Part shown: positions 1-12,679 of the stretch, piece after piece
Layout of the letters: each line of letters begins with the position of its first letter
Numbering within the stretch: the stretch's first letter is position 1
Source: Myxococcales bacterium
GTDB lineage: Bacteria > Myxococcota_A > Polyangia > Haliangiales > Haliangiaceae
Direction of reading: 5' to 3'
Length of the DNA: 64,000 bases
Assembly (NCBI GenBank): GCA_016717005.1
Contig: JADJUF010000038.1
Coordinates: 414,789 to 478,788, forward strand
Notes under the pieces: generated by a model
What the model was told of the DNA's origin: nothing
Seen by the model: only the letters and a program-made list of their open reading frames with translations
Databases searched by the model: none
Program-made: the position numbers and the translations under genes

Positions 1-1458
1 GCTCGGCCCGGGCGGAGGCGATCTGGGGGGCGTCGTGCTCGCGTGTGAACCACGCGAACAGGCCGCCAGCCGCCTCGACGAGCTCGCCGACCGCCTCCTC
101 GGGTTTCGAGGTCCACTTGGCCAGGCCCTTGATGGACTTGCCGACGGAGCTGAACAAGTTCGCGATCGCCCCAGCATCCTTGTCGCGGGCGCGCTCTGCC
201 CTGCGCACGGCGCCCTCGGCCTCGGCGCGCTCGCGTCCGACGTCGGCGATCTTGCGATGGCTGACGAGCCGGTCGTAGGCGTGGTCGGCGCCTGCCAGTT
301 CATCGCCGAGGCCGGCCTCCTGGTCGCGGACCGCCATGACCGCCAGGTCGGCCTCGAGGGTGACGCCCGCCGTCTGGCTGATGTCACCCGCACCCTGGCG
401 GTGGCCGCGCACCGCGCCGGCCACCGCGGTCTGCTCGGCGTCTTCGATGGGGCTCGCCAGGTCGACGCCGAGGACGCTCGCCAGGTTGACCACGCGCCTG
501 TGATCGCGCTGCAGAGTCACCAGCGCTGGGAGGGCGTAGTGCGGCAAGGCCTCGACAGCGCGAGCGAGATCGGCGGCCGGTGGGGTGGGCTCGGTGAGGC
601 GCTCGTAGGTGCGCAGCGCCTCCCTGGTGATCGGCTTGGCTGGTGCCAAATCCGCCGCGGCGAACGCAGCGCTCGCCTGGGCTGGCGACAGGCGCGCAGG
701 CGCGACGCGGATCAGCTGGCCGTCGCGCCACGCCCGCGCGCCGGTGTCGCCCCGGGCGCCCGGAGCAGTCGGGGCGGCGCGGGTCGGGGACCGGGCGATC
801 GTCGCGGTCGCGGGGGTCGCGATCAGCGCGGGCGCGCCCACCAGCATCGCATCGGCGGCGACGTCGGCCTCGTGCTCGGCGGGGTCGTCGCTCGGCCCAA
901 CCGTGGCAGCGCGGTGCAGCCCCGACGCGCCGTCGTGCTGACGCGTGTGCGCGACCTCGTGGGCCAGCAGGTGATCGCCGTCGGGCGTGCCAGGCGCGTA
1001 GGCGCCAGCCGCAAAGTGGATGTCGTGGCCGTTGGCGAACGCGCGCGCGTCGAGGTGGGCCGCAGCGGTGGCCGACGCGGGGCCGTCGTGCAACCGGACC
1101 TCGGCCAGGCTGCCGCCGAGCGACGCCTCGAACCGCGATCGCGTCGCTGGTGGCAGGCCTGGGCAGGAGAGGCGTTGGCGGCGTCGACGATCTGGTGCAG
1201 TCCGAACGGGTCGTCGCCGAGCGGTGTGCGGCCGCGCGCCGGTGCCTCCGCAGACGAGGGTCCCGACGGCTGGACGCTCGATCTCGGTAGGGCCTGGGTG
1301 AGCGTGCGCTTGCCGGCCGCGCGCGTGGGTGCTGGCGTGGGATCGTCGAGGGCCATGCAGGCGCGAGCCTGAAAGTCCATGCCTGGTCGCATCAGCAGGG
1401 CTGTGCCGGCGTCGGACCTGTGCAAGTGCTCGGATCGCGTGGTTCGGGTGGGTGCCAT
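1..1458 (-). CDS. DUF4157 (eCIS core domain) protein, partial, frame-shifted
   Basis: Proteins with an N-terminal DUF4157 domain are associated with extracellular contractile injection systems or polymorphic toxins and often carry a variable C-terminal effector. From ATG at 1458 the first frame gives a Pro/Arg-rich leader with GKRTLTQ and a PFGLHQIVDAA stretch. Near 1170 the frame changes into LPPATRSRFEASLGGSLAEVRLHDG, then ANGHDIHFAAGAYAPG and the metalloprotease-like HEVAH signature around 940-960. These are the expected DUF4157 elements in the expected order. The frame then stays open to position 1, with an Ala-rich helical region and FSSVGKSIKGLAKW near the edge. The C-terminal part lies outside the window, so its activity is unknown. 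The frame change looks like an indel error. Confidence 0.8.
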
Positions 1459-1602
1459 CACCGTACCTGTCACGCTCCGCCGAACCTCAAGCCTCGCGTC
1501 GCGCCCAGGCCGGGAAGACGTCGGGACGGTCGGTCCCGCACGACCAATCGCTGGCCCCACCCGACGGCACCCGACGCGCGCGACTCCCAGCGCTCAGAGG
1601 CG

Positions 1603-2289
1603 CTACTGCTGCGGCAGGTGCAGGCCGGGCAGCTCGACCACCGCGGTGGCCTCGCCGACCTCGCCCTCGTCGCCCTCACCGTGGACGCGCAGCACCGCGT
1701 GCCCGGCGGAGCCGTCCTCGGCGATCGTGTACCAGATCGCGGCCGAGGACACGCCCAGGCCCTTGCGCAGGCGCGGCGCCTTGACCGCGCGCTTCTTCTT
1801 CTTGCCGTCGAAGACCGTGACCGTGAGCTTCTTCCAGTTCCACTTGAAGGTCACGTTCCAGGTCGCGACGTCCACCGGCGGCGTCTCGAAGCGATGCTCG
1901 GTCAGCCAGACCGGGTTCTCGCCGACGTTGGCCAGCAGCTTGTCGAGCTCGGCCACCGCGCGGGCGCGGGCGTCGGGGTCGTGGTTGGCGTCGCGCGCCT
2001 TGACCGTGCGGGTCTTGCGCGTGCTCGCGTCGTAGACCTTGACCTCGCAATCGGCGGCGCCGGCGTCGAGCCAGCAGCCGCCCCAGGCGACGTACTCGCA
2101 GTCGAGGCCGCAGCCCTCCTCGAGCGCGCTCCAGGTGACGCCGGCGTCGCCGACGTCGACGTCGAGCAGGCGCGCGATCATCGCCGCGCGCGGATCGCCC
2201 GGATCGTCGCCGTCGCCGGCGCGCGCGACGGTCGGCGTGAGCGCGGCCGCGGTCAGGACACACGTGAGCAACCAGGCGTGACGCGGCAT
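1603..2289 (-). CDS. Secreted hypothetical protein
   Basis: Not recognised; 228 aa. The ATG at 2289 is chosen because it starts a clean signal peptide (MPRHAWLLTCVLTAAALTP..VARA) with predicted cleavage before GDGDD. The mature part is acidic at first, has paired cysteines (EEGCGLDCEY, GGCWLDAGAADCEV) and contains Trp- and Lys-rich beta-like stretches (WNVTFKWNWKKLTVTVFDGKKKK). Translation can be extended upstream in frame, but that part is Arg-rich and looks non-coding. Probably a periplasmic or exported protein; role unknown. Confidence 0.75.
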   Translation of the reverse strand: MPRHAWLLTCVLTAAALTPTVARAGDGDDPGDPRAAMIARLLDVDVGDAGVTWSALEEGCGLDCEYVAWGGCWLDAGAADCEVKVYDASTRKTRTVKARDANHDPDARARAVAELDKLLANVGENPVWLTEHRFETPPVDVATWNVTFKWNWKKLTVTVFDGKKKKRAVKAPRLRKGLGVSSAAIWYTIAEDGSAGHAVLRVHGEGDEGEVGEATAVVELPGLHLPQQ

Positions 2290-2494
2290 GAGACCCCCAG
2301 GCGCGATCGTACGCGGGTCGTCGGCGCGACGCCATCGGCGCGCGCGCGCGGTTCCGGAGGTCCACGCGCCGGGGGGGCGCTCTGGGTGGGGCCCTGTCGG
2401 GGCTAACCCTCGAGGTGCCGACCTGGCGCGGGCCCGGCCACGAACCACGGAGCGCCCGACACCTGCCTGGGTTCGGCGACGAACCCGCTGGAAC

Positions 2495-3061
2495 TCAATT
2501 CCGGACCACCAGCCGCACGCCGATCGCGAGGCCGGCGTCGACGCGGTCGCCCATGACCAGGCCGGCCGCGTCGTCGATCGCCAGCGCGTAGCGCACGCTC
2601 GGGCCGGCGGCCGCGGCCAGGAACACCTTGCGGCGCGCGTCGATGGCGATCGCGGCGTGGAGCTGGGCGGTCGCCTCGATCGCGTCGGTGGTGACGGTGG
2701 CGTCGGCGGCGGCCAGGGCCCAGCGGGCGTGGCTCCACCCGGCCTCGACGCCGACGCCGACGCACAGATCGCCGTCCCAGCAGCGCTCGAGCCGGGGGCC
2801 GGTGCGCACGGCGACCGTGTGGCCGTCGCCGAGCTCGTCGGCCAGCGCGCCGCTGCCGAAGGTGGCGCCGGCGTGCCACCACAGCGGCGCGGCCAGGCTC
2901 GCGCCCACGTCGATCGCGATCGGCGCCGACACCGCGCGCACGCCCAGCGGGGTCGAGTCGACGCTGGCGCCGATGCCGAGCGCGACCGAGGCCGGCCGCT
3001 CGGCCCACGCGGTCGCCGGGACCGCGATCGCGGCGAGGACGGCGAGGGCGAGGCGGGCCAC
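2495..3061 (-). CDS. Exported outer-membrane-type protein
   Basis: 188 aa. Signal peptide MARLALAVLAAIAVPATAWA, then alternating hydrophobic/polar stretches (SVALGIGASVDS, IAIDVGASLAAPLWWHAGATFG, DLCVGVGVEAGWSHARWALA, AIAIDARRKVFLAAAAGPSVRYAL). The protein ends in GVRLVVRN, resembling the strand pattern of small outer-membrane beta-barrels. No catalytic motif is visible. It lies on the same strand as the nucleotidyltransferase upstream, separated by about 120 bp. Barrel topology is inferred from the amphipathic pattern only. Confidence 0.7.
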   Translation of the reverse strand: MARLALAVLAAIAVPATAWAERPASVALGIGASVDSTPLGVRAVSAPIAIDVGASLAAPLWWHAGATFGSGALADELGDGHTVAVRTGPRLERCWDGDLCVGVGVEAGWSHARWALAAADATVTTDAIEATAQLHAAIAIDARRKVFLAAAAGPSVRYALAIDDAAGLVMGDRVDAGLAIGVRLVVRN

Positions 3062-3179
3062 GTCTTGAGCGTTTGCACGGCGCGTACCGGCCGGCGCAGC
3101 GGCGCAACTCCGCGTCGCCTGGTCGCGATCGTCAGGGATCGCGCAACTCGCGCGCGTGGCGACGGCGGATCTTCGACAG

Positions 3180-4160
<981 letters not shown>

Positions 4161-4202
4161 GGCGCCACCATCGCACCGGCGCCGGGCGGTGGGCAACCTC
4201 GT

Positions 4203-4490
4203 GGCGATCGGTGGATCACCGCATCCTCGGCGGCACGGTCGTGCGCCGGGTCGGCGTGTGCCGGGCCATCGCGGCGAACCGGCGCGTGGTCATCGGCCCG
4301 AGCGCGCGCTCGTCGAGTTGCCACCGGTCGAGCCAGGCGATCGTGGCCATCGGTGGATCACCGCATCATCGGCGGCACGGTCGTGCGCCGGCTCGGCGTG
4401 TGCCGGGCCATCGCGGCGAAGCGGCGCGTGGTCATCGGCCCGAGCGCACGCTCGTAGAACTCGCGCGGGCCGATCCAGGCGATCTCCGCG
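4203..4490. repeat. Direct repeat: duplicated 3' end of the GNAT gene
   Basis: Two adjacent copies of ~140 bp (about 4203-4340 and 4349-4490), nearly identical over the first ~95 bp and more diverged after. The right copy is the real 3' end of the acetyltransferase gene. The left copy lies beyond its stop codon and would encode a near-identical tail (ALGPMTTRRFAAMARHTP). The few substitutions show it is an old tandem duplication rather than an exact assembly artefact. Confidence 0.8.
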
Positions 4491-5284
4491 CGCGGGTGGT
4501 GGGCCGCGACGTCGACCAGGCAGGCGATCAAGAGCGCCTCGCCCAGGCCCTGGCCGCGGTGCTCGGGCCAGGTGCCGGCGGGCCCGAACCAGCCGAGCCC
4601 GCGGTTGTTGCCGTCGTGGGCGGCGAACGCGGCGATGCGGCCGTGGTGCTCGGCCAGGTGCAGGCCGCACGGCGCGTGGCCGGCCGCGCGCTCGATCTCG
4701 AACGGCCACGCGCCGCCGAAACCGATCGAGATCGCCGCCGACAGCGCGTCGAGCTCGTCGGCGCGGGCCCGCCGGAGCGTGTAGCCGCGGTCGGCGCAGC
4801 GCTCGGCCAGCTCGGTGGCGCGCGCGGCGCTGATCCGCGGGTTGGCGCGCACGTCGACGACCAGGTTCTCGTGCTCGTCGCGGCGGACGTAGCCGCGGCG
4901 GCCCAGCCACGCCAGCGTCTCGTGGTTGTCGACGTCGACGCCGGGCGCCAGGTAGTTGCCGGGCTCGTCGAGCACGCGCGCCCACCGGTGGGCGCCGGCC
5001 CAGATCGTCTCCTCGCACGCGTGCAAGAGCGCCGTGCCGATCCCCTGGCCGCGCGCGTGCGGCGCGACCGCGAGCAGCCGGATCCGATCGCCGCTGGCGG
5101 TCGCGACCCCGACCAGCGCGCCGTCGGCCCGGGCCGCGAACGCGTGGGGCGCGCCGTGCGGCGCGTGCCCCAGGAGCTTCTCCTCGGCGACCTCGGCCGC
5201 GCGATCGAACGCGCAGGCCGCGGCGAGCAACGTCCGCGCCGCCGGCAGATCCGCCGCCGTCAGCTCGTCGATCGTCGCCACCAT
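4358..5284 (-). CDS. GNAT-family N-acetyltransferase, two GNAT-like halves
   Basis: Cytoplasmic acyltransferase using acetyl-CoA; substrate unknown. The N-terminal half has the classic acetyl-CoA-binding motif A (IRLLAVAPHARGQGIGTALL, about residues 70-90) and the C-terminal half a second one (GTWPEHRGQGLGEALLIA). This gives the tandem-GNAT layout of 300-330 aa proteins; this one is 308 aa. ATG 5284 is preferred over GTG 5287. Its 3' end is duplicated directly downstream. Convergence on an acetyltransferase fold is clear; the acceptor is not. Confidence 0.85.
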   Translation of the reverse strand: MVATIDELTAADLPAARTLLAAACAFDRAAEVAEEKLLGHAPHGAPHAFAARADGALVGVATASGDRIRLLAVAPHARGQGIGTALLHACEETIWAGAHRWARVLDEPGNYLAPGVDVDNHETLAWLGRRGYVRRDEHENLVVDVRANPRISAARATELAERCADRGYTLRRARADELDALSAAISIGFGGAWPFEIERAAGHAPCGLHLAEHHGRIAAFAAHDGNNRGLGWFGPAGTWPEHRGQGLGEALLIACLVDVAAHHPRAEIAWIGPREFYERALGPMTTRRFAAMARHTPSRRTTVPPMMR

Positions 5285-5381
5285 CACCGCCGGATTTTAC
5301 CACCGCGCGTTCGGACGCCGGAAAGATTCGCGGCGGAGCGGCGGTACACTGCGCGCGCGTGCCGCCCGACCCGCTGTCGCA

Positions 5382-8729
<3,348 letters not shown>

Positions 8730-8858
8730 GTCACGCTCCTGGTCCTGCGAGGCCGTCGGTCACGTGCGCGGGTGGACGCGGCGTCCTTCGCGAGACAGAT
8801 CGCGATCGCACGATAGCATGTCGTGGCGGAGGCCTCGATGTCCCTGCGGTCAGGTCGC

Positions 8859-9623
8859 TCATCCGAGATGCGCCTTCAGCGCGCCCACCAACGTGTCGTA
8901 GTCGACGTCCTCGCCATGTGCCCCAGTCGTGTAGTGGTCACCTTGCCCAGCGGGCGACTCGCATTGGTAGTAATAGCGACCTGGAGCCCGTGAGAACGTG
9001 GAGATGTAGACGAGCCGGCGTGGTGCGCGTGCTGACGCGACCCCGACCGCCTGCAGATCCGCTTCCCAGTGGTCGACCGTCTGCCAGCCTTTACCGGCAA
9101 GTTCCAGGCGCGCGACCAGATCCCGAATTGCCCAGTCCTTGCGCGCCGTCATCGCCTGAATCCCGTCGATCGCCAGCGCCTTCCCGTGCGCATGGCTCCG
9201 CCGGGCAACCCCGGTCGGGTCGCCCCGGCCAGCGGCGTCAGCGCCGTGAGCGCCGTCAGCGCCGTCAGCGGCGGCACTGGTGCCATCGGTGCCATCGGTG
9301 CCATCGGCGGCACCGGCGCCCCCGGTGCCATCGGTGCCATCGGTGCCATCGGTGCCATCGGTGCCATCGGTGCCATCGGTGCCATCGGTGCCATCGCCGT
9401 CATCGACCACGCGCCGCCAGCCCGGCCGCCACACCGCGCGGTCGCGGAGCGCCCGCCAGCGCACGCGGTGCTGGCACGCGCGTTCGAGCACTGCGGCGAG
9501 GATGACCTCGTCGCCCTCCCGCCCCACGATCTCCCAGTGACGATGGCGCCACGCGCGGTCGACGCGCGTCCACGCGCTGCCGATCAGTCGATCGGGACGG
9601 GTCGGCGCCAGGCTCACCCGCAC
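8859..9623 (-). CDS. Trp-rich (TIGR02450-like) protein with internal Thr-Asp-Gly repeat tract
   Basis: 254 aa from GTG 9623. Residues ~8-72 resemble the small Trp-rich TIGR02450 family (RLIGSAWTRVDRAWRHRHW, then VRWRALRDRAVWRPGWRRV), which normally stands alone at about 70 aa. Here it is followed by roughly 60 residues dominated by TDG triplets and then by an unrecognised C-terminal domain (MTARKDWAIRDLVARLELAG, YYYQCESPAGQGDHYTTG). The repeat tract looks like a flexible acidic linker produced by expansion of a 9-bp unit. Function unknown. The C-terminal part could belong to a different protein fused through the repeat. Confidence 0.65.
   Translation of the reverse strand: MRVSLAPTRPDRLIGSAWTRVDRAWRHRHWEIVGREGDEVILAAVLERACQHRVRWRALRDRAVWRPGWRRVVDDGDGTDGTDGTDGTDGTDGTDGTDGTGGAGAADGTDGTDGTSAAADGADGAHGADAAGRGDPTGVARRSHAHGKALAIDGIQAMTARKDWAIRDLVARLELAGKGWQTVDHWEADLQAVGVASARAPRRLVYISTFSRAPGRYYYQCESPAGQGDHYTTGAHGEDVDYDTLVGALKAHLG
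9236..9402. repeat. 9-bp tandem repeat (GGTGCCATC and relatives)
   Basis: Tandem 9-mers: AGCGCCGTC-type units at the left, then long runs of GGTGCCATC, with one interruption containing GGCACCGGCGCC. On the minus strand they encode the Thr-Asp-Gly tract of the gene at 8859-9623. The unit is a multiple of three, so gain or loss of copies changes linker length without breaking the frame. Confidence 0.9.
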
Positions 9624-9646
9624 ACGATAGCGCCCGCCGCGGTCGG

Positions 9647-9680
9647 GAGGGGACGTGTCAACGTTGACAACCTTTGGTCT
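9647..9680 (+). repeat. Dispersed palindromic repeat, copy 1
   Basis: GAGGGGAC followed by TGTCAACGTTGACA, a perfect 14-bp palindrome, then ACCTTTGGTC. Lies 5' of the gene at 8859-9623, between it and the downstream lipoprotein gene. Same consensus as the copies near 9741, 10351, 10433, 11825 and 63697. Confidence 0.85.
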
Positions 9681-9740
9681 TGGACCGCGGCCGATCGACG
9701 CGCTCCCCGTCGGCCGCGACGCATGGGGGGTCCCATAGTC

Positions 9741-9764
9741 GTCGACGTTGACAGCGTCCCCTCC
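9741..9764 (-). repeat. Dispersed palindromic repeat, copy 2 (inverted)
   Basis: GTCGACGTTGACAGCGTCCC read on the plus strand is the reverse complement of the GGGGACxxTGTCAAC half of the consensus. It faces copy 1 about 60 bp away, giving an inverted pair like a REP doublet. Confidence 0.75.
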
Positions 9765-9878
9765 AGTCCTCTCGCTTCGGCCGCGACGCAGCGAGGGCGG
9801 CCGCCAGTAGTTGTGAACTCTTGGCGCTTTCTTCCGGCTTCCCTGTCACATCGCGCGGGGAGGCGTCTCCACCCCCAC

Positions 9879-10340
9879 ATGCTCAGCAACCTGACGATCC
9901 GCTCCCTGTCGTTCGCCTCCCTCCTGATGATCGCCGCAACGGGTTGCAGCCTGGTCGGCAAGAAGTCGCCGGCCGGGGGCGGCGGTGGCGGCGGGTCCGC
10001 CGCGATCGCGGACAACATGCACGACGCGCCGGTCCACCACCGGGGCGAGACGTTCACCTTCACCGCGCCGTGCCGCTCCACCGGCTACGCCAAGTTCGAC
10101 ATCGCGGACGGCGAGCCGGTCAAGATCAGCATCACCGGCGAGGGCCCCGAGGGCGCGGGCCTCGGCACCAGCTACCTGCGCTCGACCGGCGGCGCGGTCG
10201 ACGGCCAGATGAAGGGCGACATCGAGGTCGCGAACGGGCCGATCGTCTTCGACGTGACCGGCCAGGAGGGCGGCTCGTTCCTGCAGATCACCGAGACCGT
10301 GCCCTGCAAGGGCGTCAACGTCAGCGTCTCCGTGGAGTAA
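9879..10340 (+). CDS. Small lipoprotein
   Basis: 153 aa, not recognised. ATG 9879 begins a type II signal peptide with lipobox AATGC (Cys about residue 23). A Gly-rich linker follows, then a compact domain with ETFTFTAPCRSTGYAKFD and a second cysteine near the C-terminus (TVPCKGVNVSVSVE), possibly one disulfide. Probably anchored at the cell envelope. Flanked on both sides by copies of the dispersed palindromic repeat. Confidence 0.75.
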   Translation: MLSNLTIRSLSFASLLMIAATGCSLVGKKSPAGGGGGGGSAAIADNMHDAPVHHRGETFTFTAPCRSTGYAKFDIADGEPVKISITGEGPEGAGLGTSYLRSTGGAVDGQMKGDIEVANGPIVFDVTGQEGGSFLQITETVPCKGVNVSVSVE

Positions 10341-10350
10341 GCCGCCAGCG

Positions 10351-10388
10351 GGGAGGGGACGGTGTCAACTTTGACAATCTTTGGTCCC
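10351..10388 (+). repeat. Dispersed palindromic repeat, copy 3
   Basis: GGGAGGGGACGGTGTCAACT directly followed by TTGACAATCTTTGGTC, starting 11 bp after the lipoprotein stop codon. A degenerate half copy (AGGGGACAGCGTCAAC) follows at 10399-10414. Confidence 0.85.
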
Positions 10389-10432
10389 ACTGAGGCGGGG
10401 AGGGGACAGCGTCAACGCGGCCAACCCAGGGT

Positions 10433-10468
10433 GGGGGAGGGGACGGTGTCGACGTTGACAACCGTCGG
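10433..10468 (+). repeat. Dispersed palindromic repeat, copy 4
   Basis: GGGGAGGGGACGGTGTCGAC then GTTGACAACCGTCGG. Third unit in the array between the convergent lipoprotein and TIGR02996-domain genes; the palindrome is TGTCGACGTTGACA with one mismatch. Confidence 0.85.
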
Positions 10469-10520
10469 TGGCTCGACGGGCAGGTCCGTCAAGGCCCCGC
10501 GTGCGTGCGCAGACGACGGA

Positions 10521-11804
10521 TCACGGCCAGATCGAATGGTAGACCGCGTCCTCGACGAGCTTGGCCTTGTCGCCGCGGGTGATCGTGGTCACCTCTTCGC
10601 CCTCGCGCGCGCCCGGGCCGTACGCATGCCACTCGCGGCTGCGCTCGATGCGCCGCAGCGATCGCAGCGCCGGAGAGCGAGCGAGCAACGTGACCGCGTC
10701 GTCGGGGACGCCGCGCGGATGCCGTTCGCAGAGCCCCTCGCCCAGCTCCAGTACCTCGAGCGCCGCGAGCCCGGTCGCGTCGGCGAGCGCCGCGATCCCT
10801 CGCGCGCCGAGCTCCGCGCCGGCCGCGTTCAGCGTCAGCAGCGCCGGGAACATGCCGCTGCGGGCGAGCTCGACCACGCCGGCATCGCCGAGCCGCGGCA
10901 GCGTCAGCTCGGTGACCTGCTCGTACGGCCCACGCGCCAGGATCCCACGCCATTCGTCCGCGGTCGGCGCGAGCGCCCGCACGTCGAGCCGTCCGAACCG
11001 CGTTCGCGCTGCCAATCCTGTGGGCGTCAGGTCTCGCGCCGGCGGTGGCGCGGGGCGAACCCGGTGGCCCAGCGAGCGCTGGAGCAGCTCGAGGTTCGGC
11101 GCGGAGATCCCGCTCGAGTCGACATCGAGCAGGTCGAGCTTCCGCCGCTCCGCAAACTGCAAGACGCGTGGCCACACGTCCGCGTCGACCCTGCACCAGT
11201 GCAGGTGCAGCACGCGCAGGCCGGGGAAGTTCCGCGCGTCGTCGAGCTGGGCCATCACCGGGGCCGAGAGCTGCAGGTTCTGGAGCGCCAGCTCCGGCAG
11301 CTGCGTGAGGTACGGCGACGTCGCGATCGCCAGCAGGTCGGGCACGTCGCTGCCGGCGAAGAACGTCAGCTTGCGCAGCTTCGCCAGCGCCGGGCACGCG
11401 GCGAGCTGGTGCCCTTTGCCGCCGACGCCGAACAGCACGTCGAGCGACCGCACCGGCGCGGCCTCGCACAGCTCGGCGCCGTGGGCCACGAACTGCTCGA
11501 CCGACCAGTTGACCCCATCGATGAACCCGCGCGCCCAGCTGTAGCCCCGGTGCCACGCCGGCGCCGGCCCGAAGTAGGTGAACTTCGGCAGCTGCGCCAG
11601 CCGGCCGTCGAGCACCGCCAGCTGCGGATCGTCGCGCTCCATCCGCGCCACTGCGCAGCCGATGCGGATCGACTCGGCCCGCGCATCACCGCGCTGCTCC
11701 AGGAACGCCGCGAGGCGCAGGCGCGGCTCGTCGTCATCGACCGCCGCGGCGATCGCGTCGAAGTACGGGCGCAGCTCGTCATCTGAGACCATCAGCGAGG
11801 ACAT
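10521..11804 (-). CDS. TIGR02996-domain, leucine-rich-repeat-like protein
   Basis: 427 aa. The N-terminus matches the repeat-companion domain called TIGR02996 in Myxococcota and Planctomycetes (DDEPRLRLAAFLEQRGDARAESIR). The rest is made of irregular Leu-rich repeats (LAACPALAKLRKLTFFAG, LTQLPELALQNLQL, VTELTLPRLGDAGVVELARS, LAALEVLELGEG), expected to fold as a solenoid for protein binding. No signal peptide is seen, so probably cytoplasmic. These proteins are common and expanded in such genomes; partners are not known. Start MSSLMVSDDEL at 11804; MVSDDEL is an alternative. Confidence 0.8.
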   Translation of the reverse strand: MSSLMVSDDELRPYFDAIAAAVDDDEPRLRLAAFLEQRGDARAESIRIGCAVARMERDDPQLAVLDGRLAQLPKFTYFGPAPAWHRGYSWARGFIDGVNWSVEQFVAHGAELCEAAPVRSLDVLFGVGGKGHQLAACPALAKLRKLTFFAGSDVPDLLAIATSPYLTQLPELALQNLQLSAPVMAQLDDARNFPGLRVLHLHWCRVDADVWPRVLQFAERRKLDLLDVDSSGISAPNLELLQRSLGHRVRPAPPPARDLTPTGLAARTRFGRLDVRALAPTADEWRGILARGPYEQVTELTLPRLGDAGVVELARSGMFPALLTLNAAGAELGARGIAALADATGLAALEVLELGEGLCERHPRGVPDDAVTLLARSPALRSLRRIERSREWHAYGPGAREGEEVTTITRGDKAKLVEDAVYHSIWP

Positions 11805-11824
11805 TCAGCGGGCCGGAGGGGTCG

Positions 11825-11863
11825 GAGGGGAGGGGACGGTGTCAACTTTGACAACATTTGGTC
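11825..11863 (+). repeat. Dispersed palindromic repeat, copy 5
   Basis: GGGGAGGGGACGGTGTCAAC then TTTGACAACATTTGGTC, in the promoter region shared by the TIGR02996-domain gene (minus) and the toxin-antitoxin pair (plus). Confidence 0.85.
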
Positions 11864-11973
11864 CTCGAGTCGCTGCCGGTCGGCTCCTGTCGTCGACGTC
11901 GTCGGCGGCTGACCGCGCCGAGCGTCCTCGGGATCCTTCGCATTCCTCAACGAATTTCGCTAGTGTATTGATC

Positions 11974-12258
11974 ATGGGGATCACCAGCGACGATCTCGTC
12001 CCCCTCGGCCAGGTGCGGGCCCGGCTGCGCGAGCTCGTCGAGGAGGCGCGGGACGGGCACGAGAAGATCGTGACCCGCAACGGCGTCGGGTACGTGGCGA
12101 TCATCGACGCGCGCCGCCTCGACCACTACCACCGGCTCGAGCGTGCGCACATCCATCTCACCTTGCTCGACGAGGCCGAGCGAGCCTGGGACGACGTCGA
12201 GGCCGGGCGAGTCAAGCCGATCGCCGCGCTGCGCACCAAGTTCAAGCGCCGCAGATGA
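11974..12258 (+). CDS. Phd/YefM-type antitoxin
   Basis: 94 aa, ATG 11974. Typical Phd/YefM layout: DDLVPLGQVRARLRELVEEA, then KIVTRNGVGYVAIIDARRL, which forms the dimerisation/DNA-binding half, and a basic C-terminal tail (LRTKFKRRR) that would wrap the toxin. Expected to neutralise the downstream toxin and autorepress the operon. The stop overlaps the toxin start as ATGA (12255-12258), supporting translational coupling. Confidence 0.85.
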   Translation: MGITSDDLVPLGQVRARLRELVEEARDGHEKIVTRNGVGYVAIIDARRLDHYHRLERAHIHLTLLDEAERAWDDVEAGRVKPIAALRTKFKRRR

Positions 12259-12679
12259 GCCGGCGCGCCGTCGTCGAGCTCACCCACAACTTCGAGCGCG
12301 ACTGGAGGGAATCGAGCGGTTCCTCGGCGAGCATGACGCCGCGCCGGAGTTCGAGACACTGATCAACCACCTGCTCGATCACCTCGTGCCCAACCTCGAG
12401 CGCTTCCCTGACCTCGGCGCGGACTTTCTCACCCGGCGGCCTCAGTCGACCCAGGCCACCACACGGATCGCGCACCTCCAGGCACGTCTCGGCGCGGCGA
12501 CCACACTCCGCGAGCACATCACCGGCGACTTCCTCATCCTCTACGCGGTGCGGGGAGAGCGCTGCCGCGAGAGTACGGAGGCTCCAATGTATTCGAGAAT
12601 CTGGTGCCGGTGGAGAGAACGCTGCACCAGACAGGGTTTAACGCATGGTGGAACAACTACTGAGAGGCATCCTCAATGA
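12255..12679 (+). pseudogene. ParE/RelE-type toxin, frame-shifted
   Basis: Starts at ATG 12255 inside the antitoxin stop. The first frame gives MSRRAVVELTHNFERD. Near 12300 the frame moves by one base and continues GIERFLGEHDAAPEFETLIN, HLVPNLERFPDLGADFLTRR and ITGDFLILYAVRGER, the expected core of a ParE/RelE-superfamily toxin. The usual C-terminal strand (an LLSIKHHRQLSFD-like segment) is absent; after GERC the sequence runs on without similarity to a stop at 12679. So the toxin is frame-shifted and probably C-terminally degraded. One indel could be a sequencing error; the missing tail suggests real decay. Confidence 0.7.

Noticed and set aside
35..1372. Long plus-strand open frame of 445 codons
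   Set aside because: Arg/Gly-rich translation without domains; it is antisense to the DUF4157 gene, whose minus-strand frames show real motifs.
9236..9402. 9-bp repeats considered as a CRISPR or regulatory array
   Set aside because: Continuous 9-mers in frame within a coding region; microsatellite-type linker.
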